Assembly (NCBI GenBank): GCA_032209605.1
Contig: JASFXZ010000001.1
Coordinates: 14,526,256-14,590,255 of the forward strand
Reading direction: 5' to 3'
From: Mactromeris polynyma
Lineage: Eukaryota; Mollusca; Bivalvia; Venerida; Mactridae
DNA length: 64,000 nt
Part shown: positions 25,465 through 37,100 of the stretch, in pieces
Layout of the letters: the number at the start of each line of letters is the position of its first letter
Numbering within the stretch: position 1 is the first letter of the stretch
Program-made: the position numbers and the translations under genes
Notes under the pieces: model-generated
What the model saw: only the letters and a program-made list of their open reading frames with translations
What the model was told of the DNA's origin: nothing
Databases searched by the model: none

Positions 25465-25672
25465 CACTCGTACCTTATTCAACTCGTACTTTAGTTATCT
25501 CGTACTTTAGTCAACTCGTACCTTATTTTGGTAAACTCGTACCATTTCTTTGGTCAACTCGTACCTACCCAAGTCAACTCGTACCTTATTTTGGTAAACT
25601 CGTACCATTTCTTTGGTCAACTCGTACCTACCCAAGTCAACTCGTGCCTGTTTTGGTCAACTCGTATCCCTC
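25465..25672. repeat. CTCGTAC array upstream of the MRGBP start
   Basis: CTCGTAC (or one-base variants CTCGTGC, CTCGTAT) starts at 25467, 25483, 25499, 25515, 25536, 25558, 25578, 25599, 25621, 25641 and 25661. Spacing is 16 bp for the first four, then 20-22 bp. It starts 29 bp upstream of the MRGBP ATG (25438), so it is in its 5' UTR or promoter. Confidence 0.85.
25507..25608 (-). promoter_or_regulatory. Possible upstream ORF of MRGBP
   Basis: If transcription starts above 25608, ATG at 25608-25606 opens 33 codons with a repeated MVRVYQNKVRVD and a stop at 25509-25507, all inside the CTCGTAC array and ahead of the main start. The start of transcription is unknown. Confidence 0.3.
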
Positions 25673-26034
25673 AATTTATTTATTATTTAAATTGAATACT
25701 GGTGCATATGTTACAGTTTTTCCAGATATAATTTGGATTAAAATGTATTATAGTGAAAATGCTAGAAGAGACACAGAAATGATATACAGGATTTGATTGT
25801 TTAGTGAAGTCTGCTCGTAAGTGAATATCGTAACATGTACAACTATGGATTGATACCAAATGATACATAATGACGTTAATAGGTTGTATATTTATATATT
25901 GGTCCCAGGTTGTATATAATAAAAATTCGTCATTTATAACGAATTTTGTTTGTTCCAGAAATGTGTAAATACACGTTGTTGTCGAATTATATGTTAATTG
26001 GCATAATAATGTCTATGTTCAAAGTGTGTTATAG

Positions 26035-26066
26035 CACGGACCTATATACAGGTATATAGGTCCGTG
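26035..26066. repeat. Perfect 15-bp inverted repeat with 2-bp loop
   Basis: Arms CACGGACCTATATAC (26035-26049) and GTATATAGGTCCGTG (26052-26066), loop AG. A very stable hairpin in either strand. Confidence 0.9.
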
Positions 26067-26380
26067 GTTATAGTAAACACATTATAATAGTAGATATATA
26101 TAGCTCTTTGCATAATGATATGATTGAGCTCACTTTTCAACATGCGTACGTGCATATCATATAGAACGTAGAGGACCAATGAGCCATTAATATAATAAGT
26201 AATATTCTAAATCATTTAGCCTTATATATATGTATCACATCTATATGTTCCATTGTCAACGCATGTGGCCAAAGGGGAACAACTCGAAATTTGAGTTGTC
26301 TCCCTTTGACCTTGTGACTGCGATCGAGTCGCGTTTCCATTTGATTAGACAGACACTGTTAACGATGACAACGTACCGGG

Positions 26381-26535
26381 CAGGGCCGTAAATTACATGG
26401 AGGCATGTAGGCAGTTGCCTCCTATTAAACCCGAAAAAAAAATCATTTTTTGTCTAAAAAGGGTCCAAAAAAATGTTCGCCTCGCTCCGCTAGGCGGGGT
26501 GCCTCCCCTTCCAGGGGAGGCAATTTACGGCCCTG
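26381..26535. mobile_element. 155-bp MITE with CAGGGCCGTAAATT ends
   Basis: Left CAGGGCCGTAAATT and right AATTTACGGCCCTG are perfect inverted repeats. CCGGG adjoins both sides (26376-26380, 26536-26540). CAGGG ends are hAT-like, but hAT elements normally duplicate 8 bp. Inside are further GC-rich inverted pieces. Confidence 0.75.
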
Positions 26536-26826
26536 CCGGGTGTGGCAGTGTTGTATATTTTTTAAGATTAATTGATTTAGAAGTTATACTGCTTCTCTGT
26601 TTCGATGATCTAATTGCTATAAGATGTGCGTATATTGAAAACAGAGTCGAACTGGCCAGGAACGTTGTCGACGATTTGGTAGTCTGTCCAGAGTTCCTTC
26701 CCCTTTCACTATGTTATCAATACTGTTTTTGCAATAATGAGGTTTTTAGAGGTAGAGGAAGTAAGCGAGAATGTTAGCCAATGTAGAAAGGTAGCTGTCT
26801 AAAAAACGCTTGAACTCTTTAGCAAA

Positions 26827-26934
26827 GCTAGCACTGTCCGATCAAGCTACCTATCTAAAGATAGGTGCTACTTTTCCAAAGCTAGCACTGTCCGATCAAG
26901 CTACCTATCTAAAGATAGGTGCTACTTTTCCTAC
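26827..26934. repeat. 54-bp tandem duplication with hairpin
   Basis: GCTAGCACTGTCCGATCAAG begins at 26827 and again at 26881. Each copy holds CCTATCTAAAGATAGG, a 7-bp-stem hairpin. The copies are identical over almost all of their length. Confidence 0.88.
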
Positions 26935-27400
26935 GTTTAAGAAACGGCATCGCTACTTTCCCTACGTAGCGCTAGGTAGAATTCTATGTTGCCTACCTCT
27001 AAAAAACGCGCCTACGACGGGAAACAGACTAACGATTTAGTTGCTTTAATTGGTAAAGCGAAAAATCTTTTTTGCTACTCTGATTATCTGCTGCTTATCA
27101 AAATGTTGTGTAAATGTTTATGTCTTATCACTGTTCTTCTTTTTTTTCTGTTTTCAAATAATTTGGACGCCAATTTATGTCGTCTGCTAAATTAATTTCA
27201 CGATACGTCCTCGGTCATTTCGTCATGGATGACCTTACGACGCATTCGAAATTAAATGTAAAACGTAAACATCTCTAAATCCATAAAAAAGAATCAGATG
27301 TTTTTAGAAACTTGCCAAAATGGCCTGAGCTAAAAATCAAAATGAAAGCGTCTGTTTAAGAGTTTTGACTTTTATGTTTGTTGACTGCTTCAAGGGCTTG

Positions 27401-27910
27401 TTTCAAACCTACCATCCTTTCCATACATTGTTTCAAACCTACCATCCTTTCCATACATTGTTTCAAACCTACCATCCTTTCCATACATTGTTTCAAACCT
27501 ACCATCCTTTCCATACATTGTTTCAAACCTACCATCCTTTCCATACATTGTTTCAAACCTATCATCCTTTCCATACATTGTTTCAAACCTACCACCCTTT
27601 CCATACATTGTTTCAAACCTATCATCCTTTCCATACATTGTTTCAAACCTACCACCCTTTCCATACATTGTTTCAAACCTACCATCCTTTCCATACATTG
27701 TTTCAAACCTACCATCCTTTCCATACATTGTTTCAAACCTACCACCCTTTCCATACATTGTTTCAAACCTACCCTCCTTTCCATACATTGTTTCAAACCT
27801 ACCACCCTTTCCATACATTGTTTCAAACCTACCATCCTTTCCATACATTGTTTCAAACCTACCACCCTTTCCATACATTGTTTCAAACCTACCATCCTTT
27901 CCATACATTG
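27401..27910. repeat. 30-bp minisatellite, 17 copies
   Basis: Unit TTTCAAACCTACCATCCTTT followed by CCATACATTG, strictly 30 bp. Only the CCATCC/TCATCC/CCACCC/CCCTCC position varies. All copies are in register, which keeps four frames open over 500 bp; none looks like a real protein. Confidence 0.95.
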
Positions 27911-28246
27911 TTTTAGATATATGGAAATAAGATAATGGTCAGATGTTCTGCTGGATGGCTCAAGTCTGTAGAGCACTGTACTTTAATGCATGGTTTTGAG
28001 TTTAACGTCTTCTACATGGGTGGTGTTCGTGTTGATGGTCACCTACACATGGTATTCACCACCGACGAGCAGTTACAGCTACTAAAATTGGCAAAGTGAT
28101 GGTACATGGATTGCACGTTTAAGGTTTTCCTTCTTCCATTGGCATGATGTAGTGTACTTGATCTTTTTTTCGTTGCAACGAAAATTTTGTTATGGGCATT
28201 TATAAATGCGATCAATCATAAAAAACACATGCATATCATTAATGTA

Positions 28247-28435
28247 CAGTCAAACCTGTGTTAAAGACCACCTGCGAACAAAGACCACTATTGTAAAACC
28301 TGTCTGCAAAGACCACCAATTTTATCTCCCATCAGACCATTTTCAATGATATTTAATCTGTTAATAGAGACCACCTGTAAACAAATACCACATTTTGCTG
28401 TTCCCATGGGTGGTATTTACAGACAGGTTTGACTG
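28247..28435. mobile_element. 189-bp TA-flanked MITE (CAGTCAAACCTGT ends)
   Basis: CAGTCAAACCTGT and ACAGGTTTGACTG form the ends, with TA on both sides (28245-28246 and 28436-28437), as in Tc1/mariner/pogo elements. The inside repeats AAAGACCACC. Confidence 0.7.
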
Positions 28436-29059
28436 TATCATTAAACTTCATATATTAGTTAAGCGATTTTGCCGTGAAAAATGTAACACATACTCTGTGT
28501 GAGCAATAAAGATAAGATTAGCTCTGGCTGTGACTAAGCTCCGCCTCTCAGTATCAGTAAAGCATATATTACATATTTTTTAGCTTGTTAGGGAACCTTT
28601 TGAAATCCTTTTTTCCATAAAAGTTTTTTCTCATTCATTTAGAAGATGCGACTGTGCCAAACAGATGCCACTTGTGTTCGCATTGTCTGGACAGAGGACC
28701 AAAGACTCTGTAAAGGTGTTGATGGTAGATATATCTTATACATGTATGTGGGTTTTTTTCCTTTAATAATTTGTTGTTTTCCTTTTGTGAGAAAAGAAGA
28801 AAAAGAAATAAATTGACTTTATATTTATTTGTATTTTTGCAATTTTTCAACATTTTTCGAACCAGTTCTTTCCGTGTTGCGTTCGAACCATTGACAGGGC
28901 AGGGCTCTCCTGAGTGTGGTTATGCAAGTGTAAATTATAAAATGACTTCATATGCCTATAACAAAGATTTACTCATCATGGACACGATTTTGACCGGCAA
29001 ACATTACCCAGTCAAACGGCGATCTCACTTGACAATGACCAATTGAGTTAAATTCATTA

Positions 29060-29455
29060 AATTTGCTATATTAAGTAACATAATAAGTGGTGAACTAGAT
29101 AAGATTCGTGTTACCACTTACATGTAGAAGCCAAAAACGCATTTATAAATAAGTGATAACACGAATCTTAAGAGAAATTCGCGAATTTGAGTTATTTAGT
29201 AACATAATAAGTAGTCAACTAGATAAGATTCGTGTTACCACTTAACTCTAGTGTAATATATCATAAAAAGGTAAGAGGTGGCAGTTCTGGGCACTTTCAA
29301 GCCTGTTTCTAGTTGCATGATATTTATCTTATCGCACATTTATCACGAATATTTACTAGATAGCTAGATCATTATCGTAATAATTAAGTGGTTAACACGA
29401 AAAAATTCGCGAACGCTATCATGCTAACTGGTGGCAGTAATATGCCACCATAGTT
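29060..29455. mobile_element. Nested remnants of the TGGTGGCA...TGCCACCATAG family
   Basis: Two near copies of AAGTAACATAATAAGTGGTG, then AACTAGATAAGATTCGTGTTACCACTTA (29073 and 29200 region), followed by GGTGGCAGT at 29277 and TATGCCACCATAG at about 29443-29455. Related to the cleaner copy at 33975-34194. Confidence 0.45.
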
Positions 29456-29903
29456 ATTGGCTAAATAAAGATGATGATTCTTAGATCGATCGAAAATATC
29501 AATTTTAATAAGGACTATGAAACGTCAGAAATGTTATAATTGGCGTTAAAATGATGCGTTTGAGAGAAAACTGTTTGAACAAGGTATAGGATTAATGTTT
29601 GTCGATAACCACAACCGAAAAACACTAAATACGTAGGAGGGTTGTCAATTTGCAAACAAAAAACAATGGTCAGGTTGGGCTATCCTAAATTACTCCTATT
29701 TCAGTTTTGCATTGGATTTAAATTATTTTACAATATAATGTAGATGGCAGTATTATCAAAATGATCACAAATATATTTGTTTTTGATAGATTATTATCGA
29801 ATGCTATCAATATCACTCGCCAATGGCGCAAGAAATCACAATCTACGGTAAAAAAGGATACTTATCATTTATTACGCTGATCAATATGGCAACTAGTAGT
29901 GTT

Positions 29904-30700
29904 GATTACCTCCCTTGACAACAACGTGGACACTCTACAACAGCCACTTAAATAGTATGATGATTACCTCCCTTGACAACAACGTGGACACTACAACAGC
30001 CACTTAAATAGTATGATGATTACCTCCCTTGACAACAACGTGGACACTCTACAACAGCCACTTAAATAGTATGATGATTACCTCCCTTGACAACAACGTG
30101 GACACTACAACAGCCACTTAAATAGTATGATGATTACCTCCCTTGACAACAACGTGGACACTCTACAACAGCCACTTAAATAGTATGATGATTACCTCCC
30201 TTGACAACAACGTGGACACTACAACAGCCACTTAAATAGTATGATGATTACCTCCCTTGACAACAACGTGGACACTACAACAGCCACTTAAATAGTATGA
30301 CGATTACCTCCCTTGACAACAACGTGGACACTACAACAGCCACTTAAATAGTATGATGATTACCTCCCTTGACAACAACGTGGACACTACAACAGCCACT
30401 TAAATAGTATGATGATTACCTCCCTTGACAACAACGTGGACACACTACAGCAGCCACTTACATAGTATGATGATTACCTCCCTTGACAACAACGTGGACA
30501 CTACAACAGCCACTTAAATAGTATGATGATTACCTCCCTTGACAACAACGTGGACACTCTACAACAGCCACTTAAATAGTATGATGATTACCTCCCTTGA
30601 CAACAACGTGGACACTCTACAGCAGCCACTTACATAGTATGATGATTACCTCCCTTGACAACAACGTGGACACTACAACAGCCACTTAAATAGTATGATC
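29904..30700. repeat. 56-58 bp satellite, 14 copies
   Basis: Unit GATTACCTCCCTTGACAACA, then ACGTGGACACTCTACAACAGCCACTTAAATAGTATGAT. 58-bp units have ACACTCTAC and 56-bp units ACACTAC, mixed along the array. It passes directly into the 40-bp array. Confidence 0.93.
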
Positions 30701-31873
30701 AACGTGGACACTCTACAGCAGCCACTTACATAGTAGGATCAACGTGGACACTCTACAACAGCCACTTACATAGTATGATCAACGTGGACACTCTACAACA
30801 GCCACTTACATAGTAGGATCAACGTGGACACTCTACAACAGCCACTTACTAGTACATAGTAGGATCAACGTGGACACTCTACAACAGCCACTTACATAGT
30901 ATGATCAACGTGGACACTCTACAACAGCCACTTACTAGTTCATAGTAGGATCAACGTGGACACTCTACAACAGCCACTCACATAGTAGGATCAACGTGGA
31001 CACTCTACAGCAGCCACTTACATAGTAGGATCAACGTGGACACTCTACAGCAGCCACTTACATAGTAGGATCAACGTGGACACTCTACAACAGCCACTTA
31101 CATAGTAGGATCAACGTGGACACTCTACAACAGCCACTTACATAGTAGGATCAACGTGGACACTCTACAACAGCCACTTACATAGTAGGATCAACGTGGA
31201 CACTCTACAACAGCCACGTACATAGTAGGATCAACGTGGACACTCTACAACAGCCACTTACATAGTAGGATCAACGTGGACACTCTACAACAACCACTGA
31301 CATAGTAGGATCAACGTGGACACTCTACAGCAGCCACTGACATAGTAGGATCAACGTGGACACTCTACAGCAGCCACTCACATAGTAGGATCAACGTGGA
31401 CACTCTACAGCAGCCACTCACATAGTAGGATCAACGTGGACACTCTACAACAGCCACTCACATAGTAGGATCAACGTGGACACTCTACAGCAGCCACTCA
31501 CATAGTAGGATCAACGTGGACACTCTACAACAGCCACTCACATAGTAGGATCAACGTGGACACTCTACAGCAGCCACTCACATAGTAGGATCAACGTGGA
31601 CACTCTACAACAGCCACTCACATAGTAGGATCAACGTGGACACTCTACAACAGCCACTCACATAGTAGGATCAACGTGGACACTCTACAGCAGCCACTCA
31701 CATAGTAGGATCAACGTGGACACTCTACAACAGCCACTTACATAGTAGGATCAACGTGGACACTCTACAGCAGCCACTCACATAGTAGGATCAACGTGGA
31801 CACACTACAGCAGCCACTCACATAGTAGGATCAACGTGGACACTCTACAGCAGCCACTTACATAGTAGGATCA
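30700..31873. repeat. 40-bp satellite, about 29 copies, derived from the 58-bp unit
   Basis: Unit GATCAACGTGGACACTCTAC, then AACAGCCACTTACATAGTAG. It equals the 58-bp unit with the TTACCTCCCTTGACAACA part missing. Units are exactly 40 bp for most of the array; two have an added CTAGTA/CTAGTT. Confidence 0.93.
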
Positions 31874-31884
31874 CTTATAAGTGT

Positions 31885-32069
31885 ATAATGTCTGCATTTC
31901 CCCTATGTATCAACATTGTCTGCATTTTCCTTCTAGTATACCTATATAGTGTCTGCACTTCCCATCTGTATCAATATTGTCTGCATTTTCCTTCTAGTAT
32001 ACCTATATAGTGTCTGCACTTCCCATCTGTATCAATATTGTCTGCATTTTCCTTCTAGTATACCTATAC
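31885..32069. repeat. 61-bp tandem repeat, three copies
   Basis: GTGTCTGCACTTCCCATCTG starts at 31949 and 32010; a diverged first copy starts at about 31885. Each holds ATTGTCTGCATTTTCCTTCTAG. Scattered GTCTGCATTTT words continue to 32515. Confidence 0.85.
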
Positions 32070-32742
32070 TATACTACCTATATTAGAAATATTTCATTTA
32101 TTCTATACAATATTATGTAAGCTTTAGGTGTATTTATATTAGAAATAAAACAAATATTTCATTTATTCTACAATAATAATATGTTAGCTTTATGTGTATT
32201 TATATTAGAAATAAAATTATAAATTCGATGAAATTAATATAAACTTCATACGCATGTAATGATGATACATATCTATTTACTTTTACAGAATGATTTGTTC
32301 ATATGTGACAAATCATTACACTGATACTAATTTTAATTATTCATGCGAAATTCATTCTATAATCTGAAAGATAACACTCCAATTCATGCAGATTGTCCCT
32401 AGAATCCTTCACGTGTCTAGTATGCCTCTTTGTCTATATATTGTCTGCATTTTTTAAAACATTTCTTCTTTATATATACTTGGTCTGCATTTTCCATCTT
32501 TGTCTATATTGTCTGCAACGTTGTCAGCGATTTTATACCACATTCCCAAAACAAGACCTCCCCACATAGACCATTATAGCAGTGGAAAAAAGTGGATGAA
32601 TAAAAAATAAAGCTACGGATATATCAAATTATATGTCCGTGATAAAGCTTCAACCGGGTGAGCATATGGGGGATGAGAAAAACCAAAACTGCTCAGGAAA
32701 ATGAAATAAATTCAAATCATGAGAATCATAAAAACTTGGGGA

Positions 32743-32868
32743 TCAGTGAGGGTCATACAAGGAGAGGTCAGTGAGGGTCATACAAGGAGAGGTCAGTGAG
32801 GGTCATACAAGGAGAGGTCAGTGAGGGTCATACAAGGAGAGGTCAGTGAGGGTCATACAAGGAGAGGA
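32743..32868. repeat. 25-bp tandem repeat, five copies
   Basis: Unit GTCAGTGAGGGTCATACAAG, then GAGAG. Purine-rich on the plus strand; the copies are identical. Confidence 0.93.
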
Positions 32869-33339
32869 AATGGGTAGAAAACGTACATGACGATAAGACA
32901 ATTAAATCTGAGGAGAAACGAAGAAATATAACGGTTATACAGTCTTGAACTTTCAGTAAAAATCATGAGGTATTAGACCTGTTTGACGACGTACATGTAT
33001 GCCATTCTCACACGTAACAATTGTGTTGCCATAGATTCCAAATTTTAAACGGACACATTGTGTAAGCAGCTTGGAATGTTATACACAATCTTGTGGAATC
33101 CTCTTAAAATGTTAAGAGATTGATTATAATATCAGTTATTATACCAGTAACAACTAACAGTCCCGCTCATGGAGGTAGAACTGGATTTGTCAAAATCTTT
33201 GTCTCAAAAAGTGAAAGCATATTCGTAATACCAATGAGATGACTGGACTAGAACTCAAAAAATAAACACAAAATTTTCACAAATACTTGTAGGTTTAATG
33301 GTTTCCAGCCTCCGGTATGCAGAGTGCCTGATGGAGGAA

Positions 33340-33598
33340 TAGATAGTTCCCACATCTACAATATTTACCTCCCTTGTTCTGAATAGTCGGCCATATTGAT
33401 AGGCAAATGTTCTTAACGTGTTAAGGAATATAATGTAAACGATGATAAAATGATCAGATATATAAAAATAGCATATTAATTATGCTTATGTTGACCGATG
33501 GCTCAGAAAGTCAAAGAAGTGCTTATCAGTTGTGTCTGTCAAAATGACTGATGACTAAGAACAAGAACGGTAAATATTGTAGATATGGGAACTATCTA
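33340..33598. repeat. Inverted repeat pair with 30-bp arms
   Basis: Left arm TAGATAGTTCCCACATCTAC...ATTTACC (33340-33369), right arm GGTAAATATTGTAGATATGG...ACTATCTA (33569-33598), one mismatch. The 199 bp between hold nothing recognised. MITE or hairpin. Confidence 0.75.
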
Positions 33599-33974
33599 TA
33601 TGTGAGAAAGTGGGTACACATAGGGCCACGACATATCGTCTCACGTGTGTCATCATGTTTAGCTCCTTTCGACGGAAAACAAAAATAAGTGAAAATGACT
33701 TCATCAACTCTGATTTTAAACGCCATTACATCTTCAATACTTCACTGGAACTCAAATTACTTTCTATGAAATCGTCTAATTGACGCAGGCATTGTTTTCA
33801 AGTCTTTGCATGGTATTGACGATCAAATGAGCACGTATCGTTTTGCTCTGAAAAGCCATCGAAGCAAATATTTCGAATCCAGTTGATTAACAAATGTCTT
33901 ATGATTTCCCTTTTTATTAAAATTGTAAATATTATTTGACAATTTTGTAGGAGTCAAAGTAATGGTTTGTTAGT

Positions 33975-34194
33975 TATGGTGGCATATTTCTGCCACCAGT
34001 TAACTACTTAATTAACTAGATAAGTATGTGGTTATCACGTTAAAGAAACTAGATAACTACTTAACGAACTAGATACTTATGTGGTTAACTAGATAAGTAT
34101 CGTGATAACTTTTCATACCAGATAAATATCTTAACACGAAAAATTGTCTGATAGTGCCCACAACTGCCACCATTGGCAGAAATAGGCCACCATA
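33975..34194. mobile_element. 220-bp MITE with TATGGTGGC ends and GTTAGT duplication
   Basis: TATGGTGGCATATTTCTGCC at the left and GGCAGAAATAGGCCACCATA at the right are inverted. GTTAGT lies at 33969-33974 and 34195-34200, an exact 6-bp target duplication. The inside repeats AACTAGATAA and ends in ACACGAA words. Confidence 0.75.
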
Positions 34195-37100
34195 GTTAGT
34201 CATTCGGTACTTACGGTACCATTTATTTCTAGCACAAACGCGGCAATACTAGAGATTGATAAATAAATGGTTCAAACTGTTGCTCCTCAATTCGTTCGTT
34301 CTGAAACAGAAAATAAATGACTACAGTACATGATTCTTATAATGAATAATGAATGCATTTAATCAAAGAGACGATAGATCCAGATATGGAGTGCAAATGG
34401 TCCAATCATGCAATACTTGCATTTAAACCCGTCGGCTAAGTATTTTTTGTTCTTCCACTGTCCTCCACGGTTAATGCCATGTATCAAATGGTTCACAAAA
34501 TTTGTACACCACGTAGCTCATAATTATGCACTCGTGTAAGCCATTTGACTGGTTAGCGCGGCTCTCAAGTCACTCTCTATAGTACCATTGTCTCATTTTA
34601 GAGCAACGAACGATAATTCTACTTGGAGATTGGAATCAAGTTAGTATGTAATTACAGATTTTTTTGCTGGTTCTGTCAAATTATACACGAGATTGTCACG
34701 AGTTTTCCCATTATCACTTCTAGAGTTCTCTCCCTTCTGTAGTATGTACGAGGTTTTTGACATATGCGCGTTTGTGTTTTTGATGTATTTCCGAGGAGAA
34801 CTTCGCCAATTCTTTGATTTGAATACAGTAGATTAGATGCTTGGAGCGAGATTTTAACCACGGAAAGAGGTCAGATGTGAAAGCGTTAAGACTCCTTTTA
34901 CTATTACACTATATACTATGGAAGGGTTAAAGGGAAATAACTCTAGATGGGACAAAGAGAAAAAACTCGTTACGATCTCCTTTAAATAACTGCTGCGGGG
35001 AGATTGTAGTTCGAGTATTTAAATAAGGGAGATAACCACTGTGCGGAGTTTTGAAATTACGCAGGATTTCAGACTAGGAGGTCAACATATTAGTCTTTTC
35101 AGAAAAAGGAATATACTCAGATGCAGTACCCCGATTGTATTTACAATGACTTCGTATTTAAACAAACACTACCTACACATTTGTGCTAATTGTTATAATA
35201 AGACAAATGCCCGATTTCAGAAAAAAAAATCTGGATAAACTCGAATTTACTTTAGTTATATATAAGGAACAAATACTCGGCATAAACTATATTAAGTTAC
35301 ATATATCTACAGCACTAGAGTTCGTTGTATTATTTCACTATATACATTAATCCAAGCTTTAACTTAAAACAATTTGAGAACTTGGTGAAAGCGCTATATA
35401 CATTTATATAGCTGTTCCCAGGACCTGATCGATCGATCTGGTAGAAATGTTTGTTGCTGTGCGTTTTGTTTATGATAGTAGTACTCTGACCCTAGTGCAC
35501 GTCCATACGTATTCACTTACACCGAGATCTATACAGACTGATATAGTAGGACACTGTTGAACACCACACTATATATTATGTAGTGTATTTATAACGTAAC
35601 ACATGACCAACTCTAATTAAACAAAATTCATCAGCTATAATTCTGGAAAAATACGCTCTACAAATGCTGATGTTGATCGAAGTTTAATAAAATGTATCCA
35701 AAAAATACATCTTTTTTTTTGGAGTCTAGGTAATCGATGTGCCGCGAATATTCAAACTAAATAGTGTGTCTCAATTAATATGTTAATGTACCGAAGGCTT
35801 ATGAGTCAGCAACGAAATAATCTTAAAATTCATAGTTCCGGGAGCATTATAAATTTACATAGATCTACATCTGCATGTCGGTCGTACAACGTATACTTAT
35901 ATCTTGTACTGAAGTTATTTTCCCCCTCGAAGTATAGAGTCGAGGCTCTTTAATTTTGTCCAATGCAATAGTTTTTTTGTGATTTATAACAAATTAAAGT
36001 ATTTCAACTTCGCAACAAAATAGATGCAAGTTCATCCGTCTTAAAATACAGCTGCTCGTGCAGAGACACAGCATATATCTGTCTCGTCTGTATTTAATTT
36101 ATAATTCATATAAAATAATGTTATAAAGATTATTTTATTGACCCAGTGCTGTTCTAGTACAGAGTTTCTTATCGAGATTTAACAAATTATTCATTATTTC
36201 ACGACGAATGTTTCATGTTTGTACATGTGTAACGCGTAAAATGTGAAGGAATTTGATTAAGTTCGTTCAACGATGTCAGGGCAAATTTGCGACTACATGT
36301 ATATTTTCCTCGTGTTTCGTATATTTCCGCTAGTATATTCCGTAAATTACCGATAATGTGTCCAAATGCGAAGAGGGGTTTGTGTTTTAACGTGTTTACA
36401 TATATCATTGTTCAGACGACATTACTGAATTTTCCCCCTATTTATTTTCACCCTTAAATCATTTGTTCTACATAGGATATATAATCTCAACAATATACAG
36501 ATGAAATATGTATTGCTTACAATAACTTTAACACTGTTTACTTTTTACCGGCATTTACTCTCCCCGCGCATTAATAGAATCATCCATCTAAACAGTGTCT
36601 AGATCCCCAATCTATTGAGTTTAGTAGCTAATACAGCCCAATATCATACACACAGTAAGGCGACAGGGCAGCAAATGAGGGCATCTGATTCTAGATCTTA
36701 AAAGTCACGGCCCATTGTCGCCAACTGTAGCAAAATTGAAAATCAATAACTACGTACCTTAGAAAAGTAAATTTAGACAGATAGATGAATCAGATCTAGA
36801 TTCCGTACTAGATTGAACAGTTTGAGCGAGCGAAAGTCTGAAGTCATGCACGTAGAACTTGTGAACACCGCGAAATGAGGGAAATCCCTTATCCATATAG
36901 TCTATGTTGGGGATAGGTAGGGCCCCTAAATAATCAATATCATGGCAGCTTTATTTATATCTGCCTTTGAAAATCATTGTGTTAAAGAGCTAGATTTATA
37001 TAGTCCTTACTGTATAGTTGGCGTACACCATAGTCCGGGACACGAAGGATCCGACGCACGTGTGAATCTTTTACACCATTATGTGCTGTTAATATGAGGT

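Noticed and set aside
27356..27976. Overlapping 170-206 codon frames on both strands
   Set aside because: Four frames open at once over a 30-bp array is a property of the repeat, not of coding.
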